Notes under the pieces: model-generated | Seen by the model: only the letters and a program-made list of their open reading frames with translations | What the model was told of the DNA's origin: nothing | The model's database searches: none | In this document: piece after piece, positions 17,921 through 25,645 of the stretch | Layout of the letters: each line of letters opens with the position of its first letter | How positions within the stretch are numbered: the stretch's first letter is position 1 | Source: JAJEEA01 sp965243615 | GTDB taxonomy: Bacteria > Acidobacteriota > Vicinamibacteria > Vicinamibacterales > UBA8438 | Length of the DNA stretch: 64,000 nt | Assembly: GCA_965243615.1 (NCBI GenBank) | Contig: CBDEVO010000003.1 | Span: 3,410,001 to 3,474,000, forward strand | Reading direction: 5' to 3' | Translations under genes and position numbers: made by a program

Positions 17921-20900
17921 TCATCGATCCAGGCCGCGTCCCCGGTCTCTCGTCCGCTTTCGCTCGGGCGGCGGCCTGTCGGCGGGGCGCTCCCGCTCCC
18001 GCTCCCGTGCCCGTTCCCGTGCCTGCTCCTGCTTGAGCCGCCGGGTCGCCTCTTCGCTCCGGATGAGCTCCTGAACGGCCCGGATCCTGACCGTGACCTC
18101 CCAGCCGGGCCGCGCGGCCTCACGCCCCGCCATCATCTTCCCGTGCAGGCGGCGCGCGTCGCGCCCGCAGGCGCGGTTGATCGCGGTCGCCTCGAGCTCC
18201 CGCTTCTTCCGGTCGTCCTTCCGGCGGTCGCCCCACTTGTACCGCCAGCTGTTGTGTGCCTTCCCGACCGCCTCCTCCGCGCGCTTCAGGATCGCCTGCC
18301 ATTCCGCCGAGTGCGAGTACTCCGCCGGCAACCGGCTCTCGTAGCCACCCAGGTGCGCCTCGGCGACCTTCCGGCCCTCGGTCCGGTCCGGGTCCCAGAC
18401 TGTAGCCCGCCGGGTCACCTCCTCGACGGCCTTGTCGCTCCAGGCCGGCGCGGGCTTGGCGAGAGCGGCCGGCAGCTCGCCCGGTTCGACCGTGATCCAT
18501 CTCGACGAGCGGGGCTCCTCCCGCTCGAAGAGCCGGTTGCCGCTCGACGCGCCCGCGGCCAGCTTCTCGAAGTCCGGGCGGCGGATGTCGGCCGCGTGCT
18601 CGGGCCACTCCCGGCAGTACCGCTCCTCGAAGGCGGCGGTTCGAGACCGTCCCGCTTCGGCCGGACGCTCCGCGGAGGCCTCCGGCCCGAGGGTGGCGGC
18701 CTCCGCGGCCGGGCCGGGCGAACGGCCGAACAGCCGCTCGATCCGATCCCGCAGCCACTCGTAGAGCCGCTGAACGAGGTTGCGCGACGCCGGCGGCTCG
18801 GCCTTCTCGGCCGCGTGCGCTCTCACGAGGACGCGGTCCGAGAGATCCTGCGAGACGCGCCGGCCCGCACGGCCCACCTCCGTGGTCCCGTCGAAACGGC
18901 CACTCGCGTACTGGCACGCCGTGCTGGTGGCGTCGGGGAAGCGCTGTTCCGCTTCGAGGACCACCTGGTGTTCCTGGTGTCGCCGAGCGGCGACCTCCCG
19001 GCGGCCGGAATCCCGCTCGGCGACGTCGAGCGCCCGGTCGATGCGGGCCGGGCGGATCCCTGACCGCCACGACGGGTCCTCCGCCTCGAGGGCCTCGATG
19101 AGTGCGTCGGCCGACGCGGGGTCGGCCAACTGCCGCTCCACCCGAGAGTTGCGCTTCTCGATGGCCGCCTGCCGCGCCGCCTCGGCGCGCTCCGCCTCGC
19201 GGCGGGCGGCGGCGGTGGCGGCGGCAAGGGCCGCCGCTATCCCGCCAGGCGCCGAACGGTTCGCGGTCCAGGCGTCGATGACCGTGCTTGCCGGGAGACG
19301 CTGGTCGGCCGCAGCGTCGAGGGCCTTGGTCGTGCGCTCCACCGCCGCGATACCGGCCGCGTGCGTCTCGCCGGTCTCGTAGACCGCACGGACAGCGGCG
19401 GGGCGCAAACGGACCTTCGACCGCGCCGCCGCGGCCTGGGCCTTCTCCGTGGCCGTATCGAGGTCCGCCGCCCGGCGCGCCGCCCGCTCCTCCCGCTCCC
19501 GCTCGCCCGCCGCGAGGGCCCCGTCGAGGGCCGCCGTGTCGAACCGCCCCGGACTGTCGCCGAGGACCTCGCGGTAGCGGGCGGCGGCGGCCTCGTCCGA
19601 CCGCACGGCGCGAAGCCGCTCGAGGCGCGCGCCGTCGGACTCCGCCGCGCTCAGCGCCGCATCCTGGCTCACGCGCGTCGTCGTGGCGTTTCCGTCCACG
19701 CGCCACTTCGCATCGACGGCCGCCAGGTGGGCGTGGTACAGGTCCAGGCCCCCGGTGCCGAGCGCCTCGACGCGGGCCTTCGCCGAGGACGCCTGCTCGA
19801 TGATGGCCCGGTCGTCGACGAGCGTCTCCGCCTCCAGGTCGTCGTCGCCGAGGACATCGCGCCGGGCGTTGCGGAGAAGCTCCTCGCCGCCGGCGGCCTT
19901 CAGCAGATCGCCTTCCTCGAGCTCGAGCCCGGCGCGCTCCCCCTCGAGCAGGTCCTCCGCCTGGTCGATGATCAACGCCTGCTCCTCGAAGCCGCCGTCG
20001 CCGAAGACCGCGCCGCGCGCCGCCAGCTCTTCGGCCGCCTCGGCCAGCAGCCGGTCGTCGCCCGTGGCCGCGAGGACCCGTTCCTCACGCCGGTCGAGCT
20101 CCTCCCCGACCCGCTGCTCCGCCGCGCGGACCATCGACTCGCGCTCGGCGGGGGTCGGCGGCGCATCCGTAGCACCGCCGGCCCGAGCCTGCTCCGCCGC
20201 CGACAGATGCCGCCGGCCCAGCGGGATCGACCGGAGCGCTTCCTCGCGAGCCCCCAGCTCCTCGTCGACCCGTTGCGCGACCCGTTCCAGAACGGATTCC
20301 CGCTCCGCGAAGCTCTGCGCCGCCGCCGCGGCGCCGCCCTCCCCGTACTCCTCCCTCAGCAACGTCGAGCCGGTCGACGTCGCCATGAGCGACTCCTCGC
20401 GGGCGGCGAGGTCCGCACGGAGACGGCCTTCCACCGTCTCCACGGCGCGTTCCCTCTCGCCCAGCGTCAGACGGCCGCCGGCGTCGGCAAGGACCGACTG
20501 GTGCGCCTCGTCCAGCCACTGCCCGCCCGCCGAGGTCGCCCGCACCGACTCCTCGCGGGCGGCCAGCCTGGCCCGCCGTTCGCCGGCCGCCTCCAACTCC
20601 TCCCGCTTCCGCTCGCCCGCCGCGAGGGCCCTGTCGAGGTCCGCCGTGTCGAACCGGTCCGGACTGTCGCCGAGGACCTCGCGGTAGCGGGCGGCGGCGG
20701 CCTCGTCCGTCAGCACGGCGCGAACGCGCCCGAGGCGCGCGCCGTCGGACTCCGCCGCGCTCAGCGCCGCATCCTGGTTCTCGCGCGTCGTCGCGGCGTT
20801 CCCGTCCACGCCCCACTTCGCATCGATGTTCGCCAAGTGGGCGTGGTACAGGTCCATGCCCCCGATGCCGAGCGCCTCGACGCGGGCCTTCGCCGCGGAC

Positions 20901-22591
20901 GCCTGGTCGATGACGGCCCAGCCGTCGGTGAGCGTCTCCGGCTCCCGGTCGGCGGCGCCGAGGACATCGCCCCGGGCGTTGCGGAGAAGCTCCTCGCCGG
21001 CCGCGTCCTTCCGCAGATCCGCTTCCTTGAGCCCGAGCTCGGTGCGGTCCGCCTCAAGCCGGTCCTCCGCCCTGTCGATGACCCGCGCCCGCTCCGCGAA
21101 GCCGCCGTCGCCCGAGATCGCGCCGCGCTCCGTCAGCTCTTCGACCGCCTCGGCCAGCAGCCGGTCGTCGCCCGTCGCCGCGCGGACCCGTTCCTCGCGC
21201 CGGTCGAGCTCCTCCCGCAACCGCTGCTCCGCCGCTCGGACCACCGACTCGCGCTCGGCCGGTGGCGGTGGCCCCGCTGCCCCGACGGCCCGAGCCTGTT
21301 CCGTCTCCGACAGATGCTGCCGGCCCAGCGGGACCGACCGGAGCGCTTCCTCGCGGGCCCCCAGCTCCTCGCCGACTTGTTGCGCGACCCGTTCCAGAAC
21401 GGATTCCCGCTTCGCGAAGCTCTGCGTCGCCGCCGCGGCGGCGACGGCCTCCCCGTACTCCTCCCTCAGCAACGTCGAGCCGGTCGACGTTGCCATGAGC
21501 GACTCCTCGCGGGCGGCGAGGTCCGCGCGGAGACGGTCTTCCACCGTCTCCACGGCGCGTTCCCTCTCGCCCGGCGTCAGACGGCCGTCGCCGCGGACCG
21601 ACTGGTGCGCCTCGTCCAGCCACTGCCCGCCCGCCGAGGTCGCCCGCACCGACTCCTCGCGGGCGGCCAGCCCGGCCCGCCGTTCGCCGGCCGCCGCCTC
21701 CGCCTCCAGCGCCGCGATACGCGCGTCGAGCACCGCGACCCGCGACCTCGCCTCGGCCACTTCCGCCACGTCCGGCGCGTGCGCCGAACGGACCTCCTCG
21801 GCGGAAGCCGCCGCCGCCTCGGCCGCCGCATACCGATCCGGCTTCAGCTCCTGCGCCCTCCCCGGCCGGTCCTCCCAGCTGTGCTTCGCCGGCGGGCCGA
21901 TGTGCAACGACGGCGGGTTCAGCAGAAGACGCACCTCCTCCGCCGCGTCGCCGGCCTCGCGCGCCCGCGCCAGTTGCGTGGCGTGGCTCTCCGACGTCAC
22001 CCGGTCGTCCACGCCGGCCCGCTCGAACGCCAGGTTCATCTCCCCCGCCCACGCCTGTCGCGTCTCCTCCAGCCACGCCCGCGGCTTCGTCCGCTCCGTC
22101 TTCCTCGCGCCCCCCGACGCCGGATCGCCCTTCTTCGGCGCCGCCCGCCGGAACCACTGCTCCGCCCCGCGCTCCACCCCGTCGTTCACCCGCTCCGAGA
22201 ACACCAGGTGCAGGTGCGGGTTGTCCGCCACCCCCGCCTTCTTCGACTCGCCGGCGTGCACCGCCAGCGTGTACGGCAACTCGCCCGACGTCACGTGCGC
22301 CGCGAAGCTCCGCGCCAGATCCAGCCGACCGGCAGGGTCCAGCGAGTTGGGCAGCGCCGCCGTCAGCGATCGAAAGAGCCGCCCGTTGCTCCGCTCGTGG
22401 CAGTCGGCCGCCGCCCAGTACAGGCGCGCGTCCGACGACGCGAACGACGGCATGCAGCCCGACTCGAGGTGCACCACCTCGTCCTGACAGGCCGCCTCGT
22501 ACTTGCCCTCGCGGCTGATGTAGTCGTACTTCGCCGCCGCCGACTGGCCCGTGCCGCGGCTGCCCGTGCTCACGTTGACGTGGCAATACAT
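17921..22591 (-). CDS. Giant MobA/MobL (MobQ-type) relaxase
   Basis: 1556 aa from the Met of MYCHVNVSTGSRGTG (22591); the frame is open to 22768, but that part overlaps the oriT and is not conserved-looking. The N-terminal ~240 residues are the relaxase: candidate catalytic tyrosines Y22/Y24 in KYDYISREGKY, and the metal-binding HLH in NPHLHLVFSERVND (about 126-128). A DNA primase or helicase domain was not recognised. Residues about 302-1037 are two successive ~368-residue copies of a helical, Glu/Arg-rich module (see repeat). The C-terminal ~500 residues are helical with an Arg/Glu tail (ERARERERERPADRPP). It nicks at oriT for conjugative mobilization. The large coiled extension is unusual for the family. 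Confidence 0.88.
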   Translation of the reverse strand: MYCHVNVSTGSRGTGQSAAAKYDYISREGKYEAACQDEVVHLESGCMPSFASSDARLYWAAADCHERSNGRLFRSLTAALPNSLDPAGRLDLARSFAAHVTSGELPYTLAVHAGESKKAGVADNPHLHLVFSERVNDGVERGAEQWFRRAAPKKGDPASGGARKTERTKPRAWLEETRQAWAGEMNLAFERAGVDDRVTSESHATQLARAREAGDAAEEVRLLLNPPSLHIGPPAKHSWEDRPGRAQELKPDRYAAAEAAAASAEEVRSAHAPDVAEVAEARSRVAVLDARIAALEAEAAAGERRAGLAAREESVRATSAGGQWLDEAHQSVRGDGRLTPGERERAVETVEDRLRADLAAREESLMATSTGSTLLREEYGEAVAAAAATQSFAKRESVLERVAQQVGEELGAREEALRSVPLGRQHLSETEQARAVGAAGPPPPAERESVVRAAEQRLREELDRREERVRAATGDDRLLAEAVEELTERGAISGDGGFAERARVIDRAEDRLEADRTELGLKEADLRKDAAGEELLRNARGDVLGAADREPETLTDGWAVIDQASAAKARVEALGIGGMDLYHAHLANIDAKWGVDGNAATTRENQDAALSAAESDGARLGRVRAVLTDEAAAARYREVLGDSPDRFDTADLDRALAAGERKREELEAAGERRARLAAREESVRATSAGGQWLDEAHQSVLADAGGRLTLGERERAVETVEGRLRADLAAREESLMATSTGSTLLREEYGEGGAAAAAQSFAERESVLERVAQRVDEELGAREEALRSIPLGRRHLSAAEQARAGGATDAPPTPAERESMVRAAEQRVGEELDRREERVLAATGDDRLLAEAAEELAARGAVFGDGGFEEQALIIDQAEDLLEGERAGLELEEGDLLKAAGGEELLRNARRDVLGDDDLEAETLVDDRAIIEQASSAKARVEALGTGGLDLYHAHLAAVDAKWRVDGNATTTRVSQDAALSAAESDGARLERLRAVRSDEAAAARYREVLGDSPGRFDTAALDGALAAGEREREERAARRAADLDTATEKAQAAAARSKVRLRPAAVRAVYETGETHAAGIAAVERTTKALDAAADQRLPASTVIDAWTANRSAPGGIAAALAAATAAARREAERAEAARQAAIEKRNSRVERQLADPASADALIEALEAEDPSWRSGIRPARIDRALDVAERDSGRREVAARRHQEHQVVLEAEQRFPDATSTACQYASGRFDGTTEVGRAGRRVSQDLSDRVLVRAHAAEKAEPPASRNLVQRLYEWLRDRIERLFGRSPGPAAEAATLGPEASAERPAEAGRSRTAAFEERYCREWPEHAADIRRPDFEKLAAGASSGNRLFEREEPRSSRWITVEPGELPAALAKPAPAWSDKAVEEVTRRATVWDPDRTEGRKVAEAHLGGYESRLPAEYSHSAEWQAILKRAEEAVGKAHNSWRYKWGDRRKDDRKKRELEATAINRACGRDARRLHGKMMAGREAARPGWEVTVRIRAVQELIRSEEATRRLKQEQARERARERERERPADRPPPERKRTRDRGRGLDR
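19485..21688 (-). repeat. 1.1-kb tandem duplication inside the relaxase gene
   Basis: Copy A (about 21688-20585) and copy B (about 20584-19485) encode parallel ~368-residue modules. Both contain LAAREESVRATSAGGQWLDE, LAAREESLMATSTGSTLLRE, ATGDDRLLAEA, GEELLRNAR, DLYHAHLA, RYREVLGDSP and RFDTA. DNA identity remains high, with scattered substitutions and small indels (for example VRGDG versus VLADAGG). The frame is kept throughout, so the duplication looks tolerated or selected. Confidence 0.9.
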
Positions 22592-22630
22592 GGCGTCGTG
22601 CTCTTCGGGCCGAAGGCTCTCGTCGCACGT

Positions 22631-22664
22631 CGGTTTCGCGCAGCGAAACCGGTAAGTGCGCCCT
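22631..22664 (+). other. oriT: Predicted origin of transfer (oriT), RSF1010/R1162-like
   Basis: A 9-bp inverted repeat CGGTTTCGC-gca-GCGAAACCG (22631-22651) is followed immediately by GTAAGTGCGCCCT. The core TAAGTGCGCCCT (22653-22664) matches, as I remember it, the nic region of the MobQ plasmids RSF1010/R1162, which also have an inverted repeat just 5' of it. It lies between the divergent relaxase (start 22591) and mobilization genes (start 22778), the expected place. Confidence 0.8.
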
Positions 22665-22777
22665 TCGGGTTTCGGGGTTTCCTTCAGTTTGTGCCGTGAA
22701 GTCCGAAAGATTCTTGGCTTGTACGGTTGTTTTGCTCCATTTTTCGACCGCCTGGATTCATGATACATACCTGGTTC

Positions 22778-23308
22778 ATGCAGACGTCAAGACGTGCTAC
22801 TCAGATCGTGAAGCTCAAGGAGCGGCGGCAGGAGCTGGCGGCCAAAGCGAGGGACGCCGACAGGCTCCTCGCGGATCGGCTGCGCCGGCTCCAGACGGAC
22901 GAGGCGAAGACCGAGCGCAAGCGGGAGACCCGCCGCAAGATCATCGTCGGGGCCATCGTCCGGGCGGCGCAGACGTCGCGCACGGACATCAGTCTCGGCT
23001 GGCTCGACGAGCAGATCCGGACCCTGAAGCGGCCCGACGACCGCGCCCTCTTCGGTCTCGATGTCGAGCCGTCCGCCGACCCCACCGACGCGGACAAGGC
23101 CGAGACGGCAGCCGCGCGGGCGGCCCCGATCACCGCCCGGCAGAAGAAGCTGTTGGCCAAGCTGGTCGAGGAGCATCCGCAGTTCGCGCGGGAGCTCGGC
23201 GTCGACCCCGACGAGCCCGCGCTGGAGAAGCTCGGCAAGGCGAAGGCGACCTCCGTGATCGGCGCGATGCTCGACCGCGCCAACGCGCAGGAGCCGCCCG
23301 ATGAATGA
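22778..23308 (+). CDS. Mobilization / relaxosome accessory protein (MobC/TraD-like)
   Basis: A 176-aa, highly charged protein. The N-terminal ~60 residues form a helical basic segment (VKLKERRQELAAKARD, ADRLLADRLRRLQTDEAKTE) followed by KIIVGAIVRAAQTSRTDIS, a pattern seen in small mobilization proteins of MobQ plasmids. The C-terminal half is acidic then helical (ITARQKKLLAKLVEEHPQFA). It is encoded divergently from the relaxase across the predicted oriT, and so probably helps load the relaxase. Start ATG 22778; an upstream ATG at 22760 would add six residues. Confidence 0.65.
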   Translation: MQTSRRATQIVKLKERRQELAAKARDADRLLADRLRRLQTDEAKTERKRETRRKIIVGAIVRAAQTSRTDISLGWLDEQIRTLKRPDDRALFGLDVEPSADPTDADKAETAAARAAPITARQKKLLAKLVEEHPQFARELGVDPDEPALEKLGKAKATSVIGAMLDRANAQEPPDE

Positions 23309-23455
23309 TGGCGACTCGTGCGCCCGTGGCGCCCGGTGGCCGCCGACTGCCGCCCGACAGGGCGTCCGTTCGTGAGGATCGTCGGTGTCGAGCCGGTGGT
23401 GGGAAGTGAGCGAAAGGGCAGGTCGTCGAGGACGAAGATCAGCCGGCGGGCGCCG

Positions 23456-24475
23456 TCACGCGAGGGCGGGATCCGTTACCGCTCCCTCGCCCCCGCGCCC
23501 GTCGGCGGGCCGGTCAGCTTCTTCGCCACGCGCTCCAGACTCGTTGTGGGACGCTGCCGATCGCCGGGACAGCAACTGCGCCAACTGCTTCACGTCCTCG
23601 ACCTGCTGCAGGAGATCCTGCATGTCGGAGCGCCGGACCGAACCGTGCTTGAGCCAGCCCGTGATCCGCCGGTTGAAGGAGGAGGTCGTTTCTTCGAGAT
23701 GCTCGGCCACCGCGGCCTGGAGGTCCGGCTCCTCGTCGAGCAGCGCCCGCCACAAACCGGTGAGCGGGCCGCCGTGCCAGTCGGGAAGCCGGTACACCGG
23801 GTCCGACGGAACGAGCCAACCGCGGTACACCGCCAGGATAACGCCGCGGTCGTCGACGTCCTTGCGCTCCCACCGCTCGGGGACCAGGTCCTGGTGGCCG
23901 TTCGGCTTGGGCGCGTCCCAGGCGGCCACCTCGTAGGTGGTCGCCGTCAGCCGGATCAGCCACCGCAGCCCTTCGCGCCCCTTCCGGTCCCGCAGCCAGA
24001 TCCGCTGACCGGGCTCGAGCCTCGCGCACGGAGAGACGAGGCAGAAGTCCGCCGACCGGATGCCGGCCGGGACCATCGAGTCGCCGTGGCAGCTCACGTA
24101 GAACGCCTGGGGGTCGTCCAGATCCACCGGCGCCGGCCTCGTCCGATCGGCCTCTTCGCTCTCCGTCAGGTGGACCCCCGGCGACGGCGGCGACAACACC
24201 CGCACCGGCAGTTGGACGCTCGGGTCGAGGCGGGTCAGCGGCCGGGACGGTTCCGCGCCGTCGGCCTCGACCTGAACATCCCGCGAGGGACCGATGTAGA
24301 GCTCCAGACCGAGGGCACGGCAGATCTGCTCGGCGCGGTTCAGGCGGGGGACGTGCCCGTTCAAAACCGACCGGATGGCGTCCTGCGGCAGGCCGCTGTT
24401 GACGGCGGCTCGGTACCGGGATTGTCCCCTTTCCGCGAGCCGCCGCCGGACCGTCTCCGCGAAATCAATGGTCAT
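23456..24475 (-). CDS. XRE/S24-type repressor-like regulator
   Basis: About 339 aa. The N-terminal ~60 residues form a helix-turn-helix (DFAETVRRRLAERGQSR, GLPQDAIRSVLNGHVPRLNR). A LexA/CI-like S24 domain follows (FYVSCHGDSMVPAGI, with the Ser of GDSM in the catalytic-serine position). The segment where the general-base lysine normally sits reads GLRWLIRL with no lysine, and no clear Ala-Gly cleavage site is visible. Autocleavage may therefore be lost. The C-terminal ~100 residues (HLEETTSSFNRRITGWLK, LLQQVEDVKQLAQLLSRR) are helical. The probable role is control of the element's mobility genes. The start ATG before TIDFAE fits the domain limits. Confidence 0.75.
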   Translation of the reverse strand: MTIDFAETVRRRLAERGQSRYRAAVNSGLPQDAIRSVLNGHVPRLNRAEQICRALGLELYIGPSRDVQVEADGAEPSRPLTRLDPSVQLPVRVLSPPSPGVHLTESEEADRTRPAPVDLDDPQAFYVSCHGDSMVPAGIRSADFCLVSPCARLEPGQRIWLRDRKGREGLRWLIRLTATTYEVAAWDAPKPNGHQDLVPERWERKDVDDRGVILAVYRGWLVPSDPVYRLPDWHGGPLTGLWRALLDEEPDLQAAVAEHLEETTSSFNRRITGWLKHGSVRRSDMQDLLQQVEDVKQLAQLLSRRSAASHNESGARGEEADRPADGRGGEGAVTDPALA

Positions 24476-24660
24476 CACGCCGGAAAGTATACCGCCTCTC
24501 AAGACGAACGTGCACGTTACTGGAACCTCGTGGCCTTGATCCATTTCGGTACATACACGCATACGTCGACAGGGCTGCTCGGGATCGCGGTAGCGAGATC
24601 GATCTCCATTCCGCCTCGACGCCTAGCCGGGCGGCGTGCCATGACGATAGGAGGTACTTG

Positions 24661-24857
24661 GTGGCTCAGCTCTTTGATGAGTTGCCGGGCAGCGCGGCGT
24701 CTCGCGGTCGACGGTGCACAAGATGCTGGAGGATCGGGTGTTCCCGGCCGCACCGATCCGGCTTCCCGGCGCAGGCCCTCGCTGGCCGCAGGAGGTCGTC
24801 GATGAATGGGTCGATGCCCGCAGATGCGACGGAGATCGCTCACCGCCGTGGCGATAG
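24661..24857 (+). pseudogene. AlpA-like excisionase/regulator, frameshifted
   Basis: A strong RBS (aggaggt, 24649-24655) precedes GTG GCT CAG and the frame MAQLFDELPGSA. After about twelve codons the frame is lost, and the adjacent frame continues GVSRSTVHKMLEDRVFPAAP, then PRWPQEVVDEWVDARRC to a stop at 24855-24857. The second part is the typical MerR-like wing of AlpA regulators (SRSTVxxM...W...VxxW). A deletion of the first helix plus a frame change appears to have removed the HTH start. Intact AlpA proteins activate integrase or excision genes. Confidence 0.65.
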
Positions 24858-25376
24858 CGGATGCGGTGGATGCGGTGGGCGAGACCCTGCCGAGTCCGGG
24901 GCAACGCGGGCGCGGCGCGCGTCAGCCCGACGGCGCCCCGCTCCCACACGCCGCGGAGACGGGCGGAGCACCATCGGCGAAGTGCGTGCGACGCTGAGAC
25001 GAACGCCGGGCGGACATGCAGGCGAGCAGACCGCGGCAAGCAGGCACGAGCAGACGCGAGAGAATCGCCGTGGCCAAGCGACCGAGGGTGTACACGACGA
25101 AGCGTAGCGCGCGGGCGAGGTGGTGGGCGACATCAAGGTCGCCCCGGTGTACGATTGAGCGTCGGTTCGAGGAACGACTGCCACGAAACCCTGGGGCACG
25201 TTGCACGCAGACCCGCCCCCGAGCTGGCGTTCCGGGGCGGTCGCGGTGCCATCCTCGCCAGCGCGCTGCTGACCGCGCTGGCGACCGGCGAGGCGGCGGG
25301 GCAACCCGGTCGCCTGTTCATGGAGGGCGCCGCTGGTGCCCCTCAACGGGCTCGAGCCTGACGTCGGAGACAGACC
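24858..25376. other. Non-coding or decayed stretch
   Basis: Fragments such as VAKRPRVYTTKRSARARWW and, in another frame, DIKVAPVYD near 25070-25158 suggest a small basic ORF broken by a frameshift. A frame with LASALLTALATGEAAGQPG (25250-25320) resembles a signal peptide but has no credible start. Nothing intact is present. Confidence 0.4.
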
Positions 25377-25547
25377 ATGACCGAAGCCATGCAGATCGTG
25401 ATCGACCTACTGACCGCCGCGGCGGCGTTCACGGGGGCCGGCGCCGGGCTCTGGAACGCCTACCAGTTCAAGGGACTGACGGCGCGAGTCGATACGCTTG
25501 AGACCGCGCACAACGCGCATGTCAACGCGCCAGCTCTGCACCGATGA
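25377..25547 (+). CDS. Small TM protein, 56 aa, overlapping the metalloprotease frame
   Basis: MTEAMQIVIDLLTAAAAFTG, then AGAGLWNAYQFKGLTARVD and HNAHVNAPALHR. One N-terminal hydrophobic helix with a polar C-terminal tail. The stop overlaps an ATG (ATGA, 25544-25547) that opens the protease ORF, suggesting a translationally coupled pair. A frameshifted homologue is at 41032-41190 (AAAAFVGAAAGLWNA, HNAHVNAPG). The family was not recognised. Confidence 0.6.
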   Translation: MTEAMQIVIDLLTAAAAFTGAGAGLWNAYQFKGLTARVDTLETAHNAHVNAPALHR

Positions 25548-25645
25548 CCGCCCCGAAGTACCCGGAGGACGTGTCCGTTCAACTGACCGGACAGGACGGT
25601 GACGCCCTGGCCAAACTCGGTGCGGTAGGCGCGGGCGCGCTACGG

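Noticed and set aside
19485..21688. Tandem repeats considered as a CRISPR-like array
   Set aside because: Two long 1.1-kb units coding in frame, not short repeats with spacers.
19361..22699. 1112-codon plus-strand open frame opposite the relaxase
   Set aside because: Composition is Arg/Leu/Pro noise mirroring codon bias of the real minus-strand gene; no motif or RBS.
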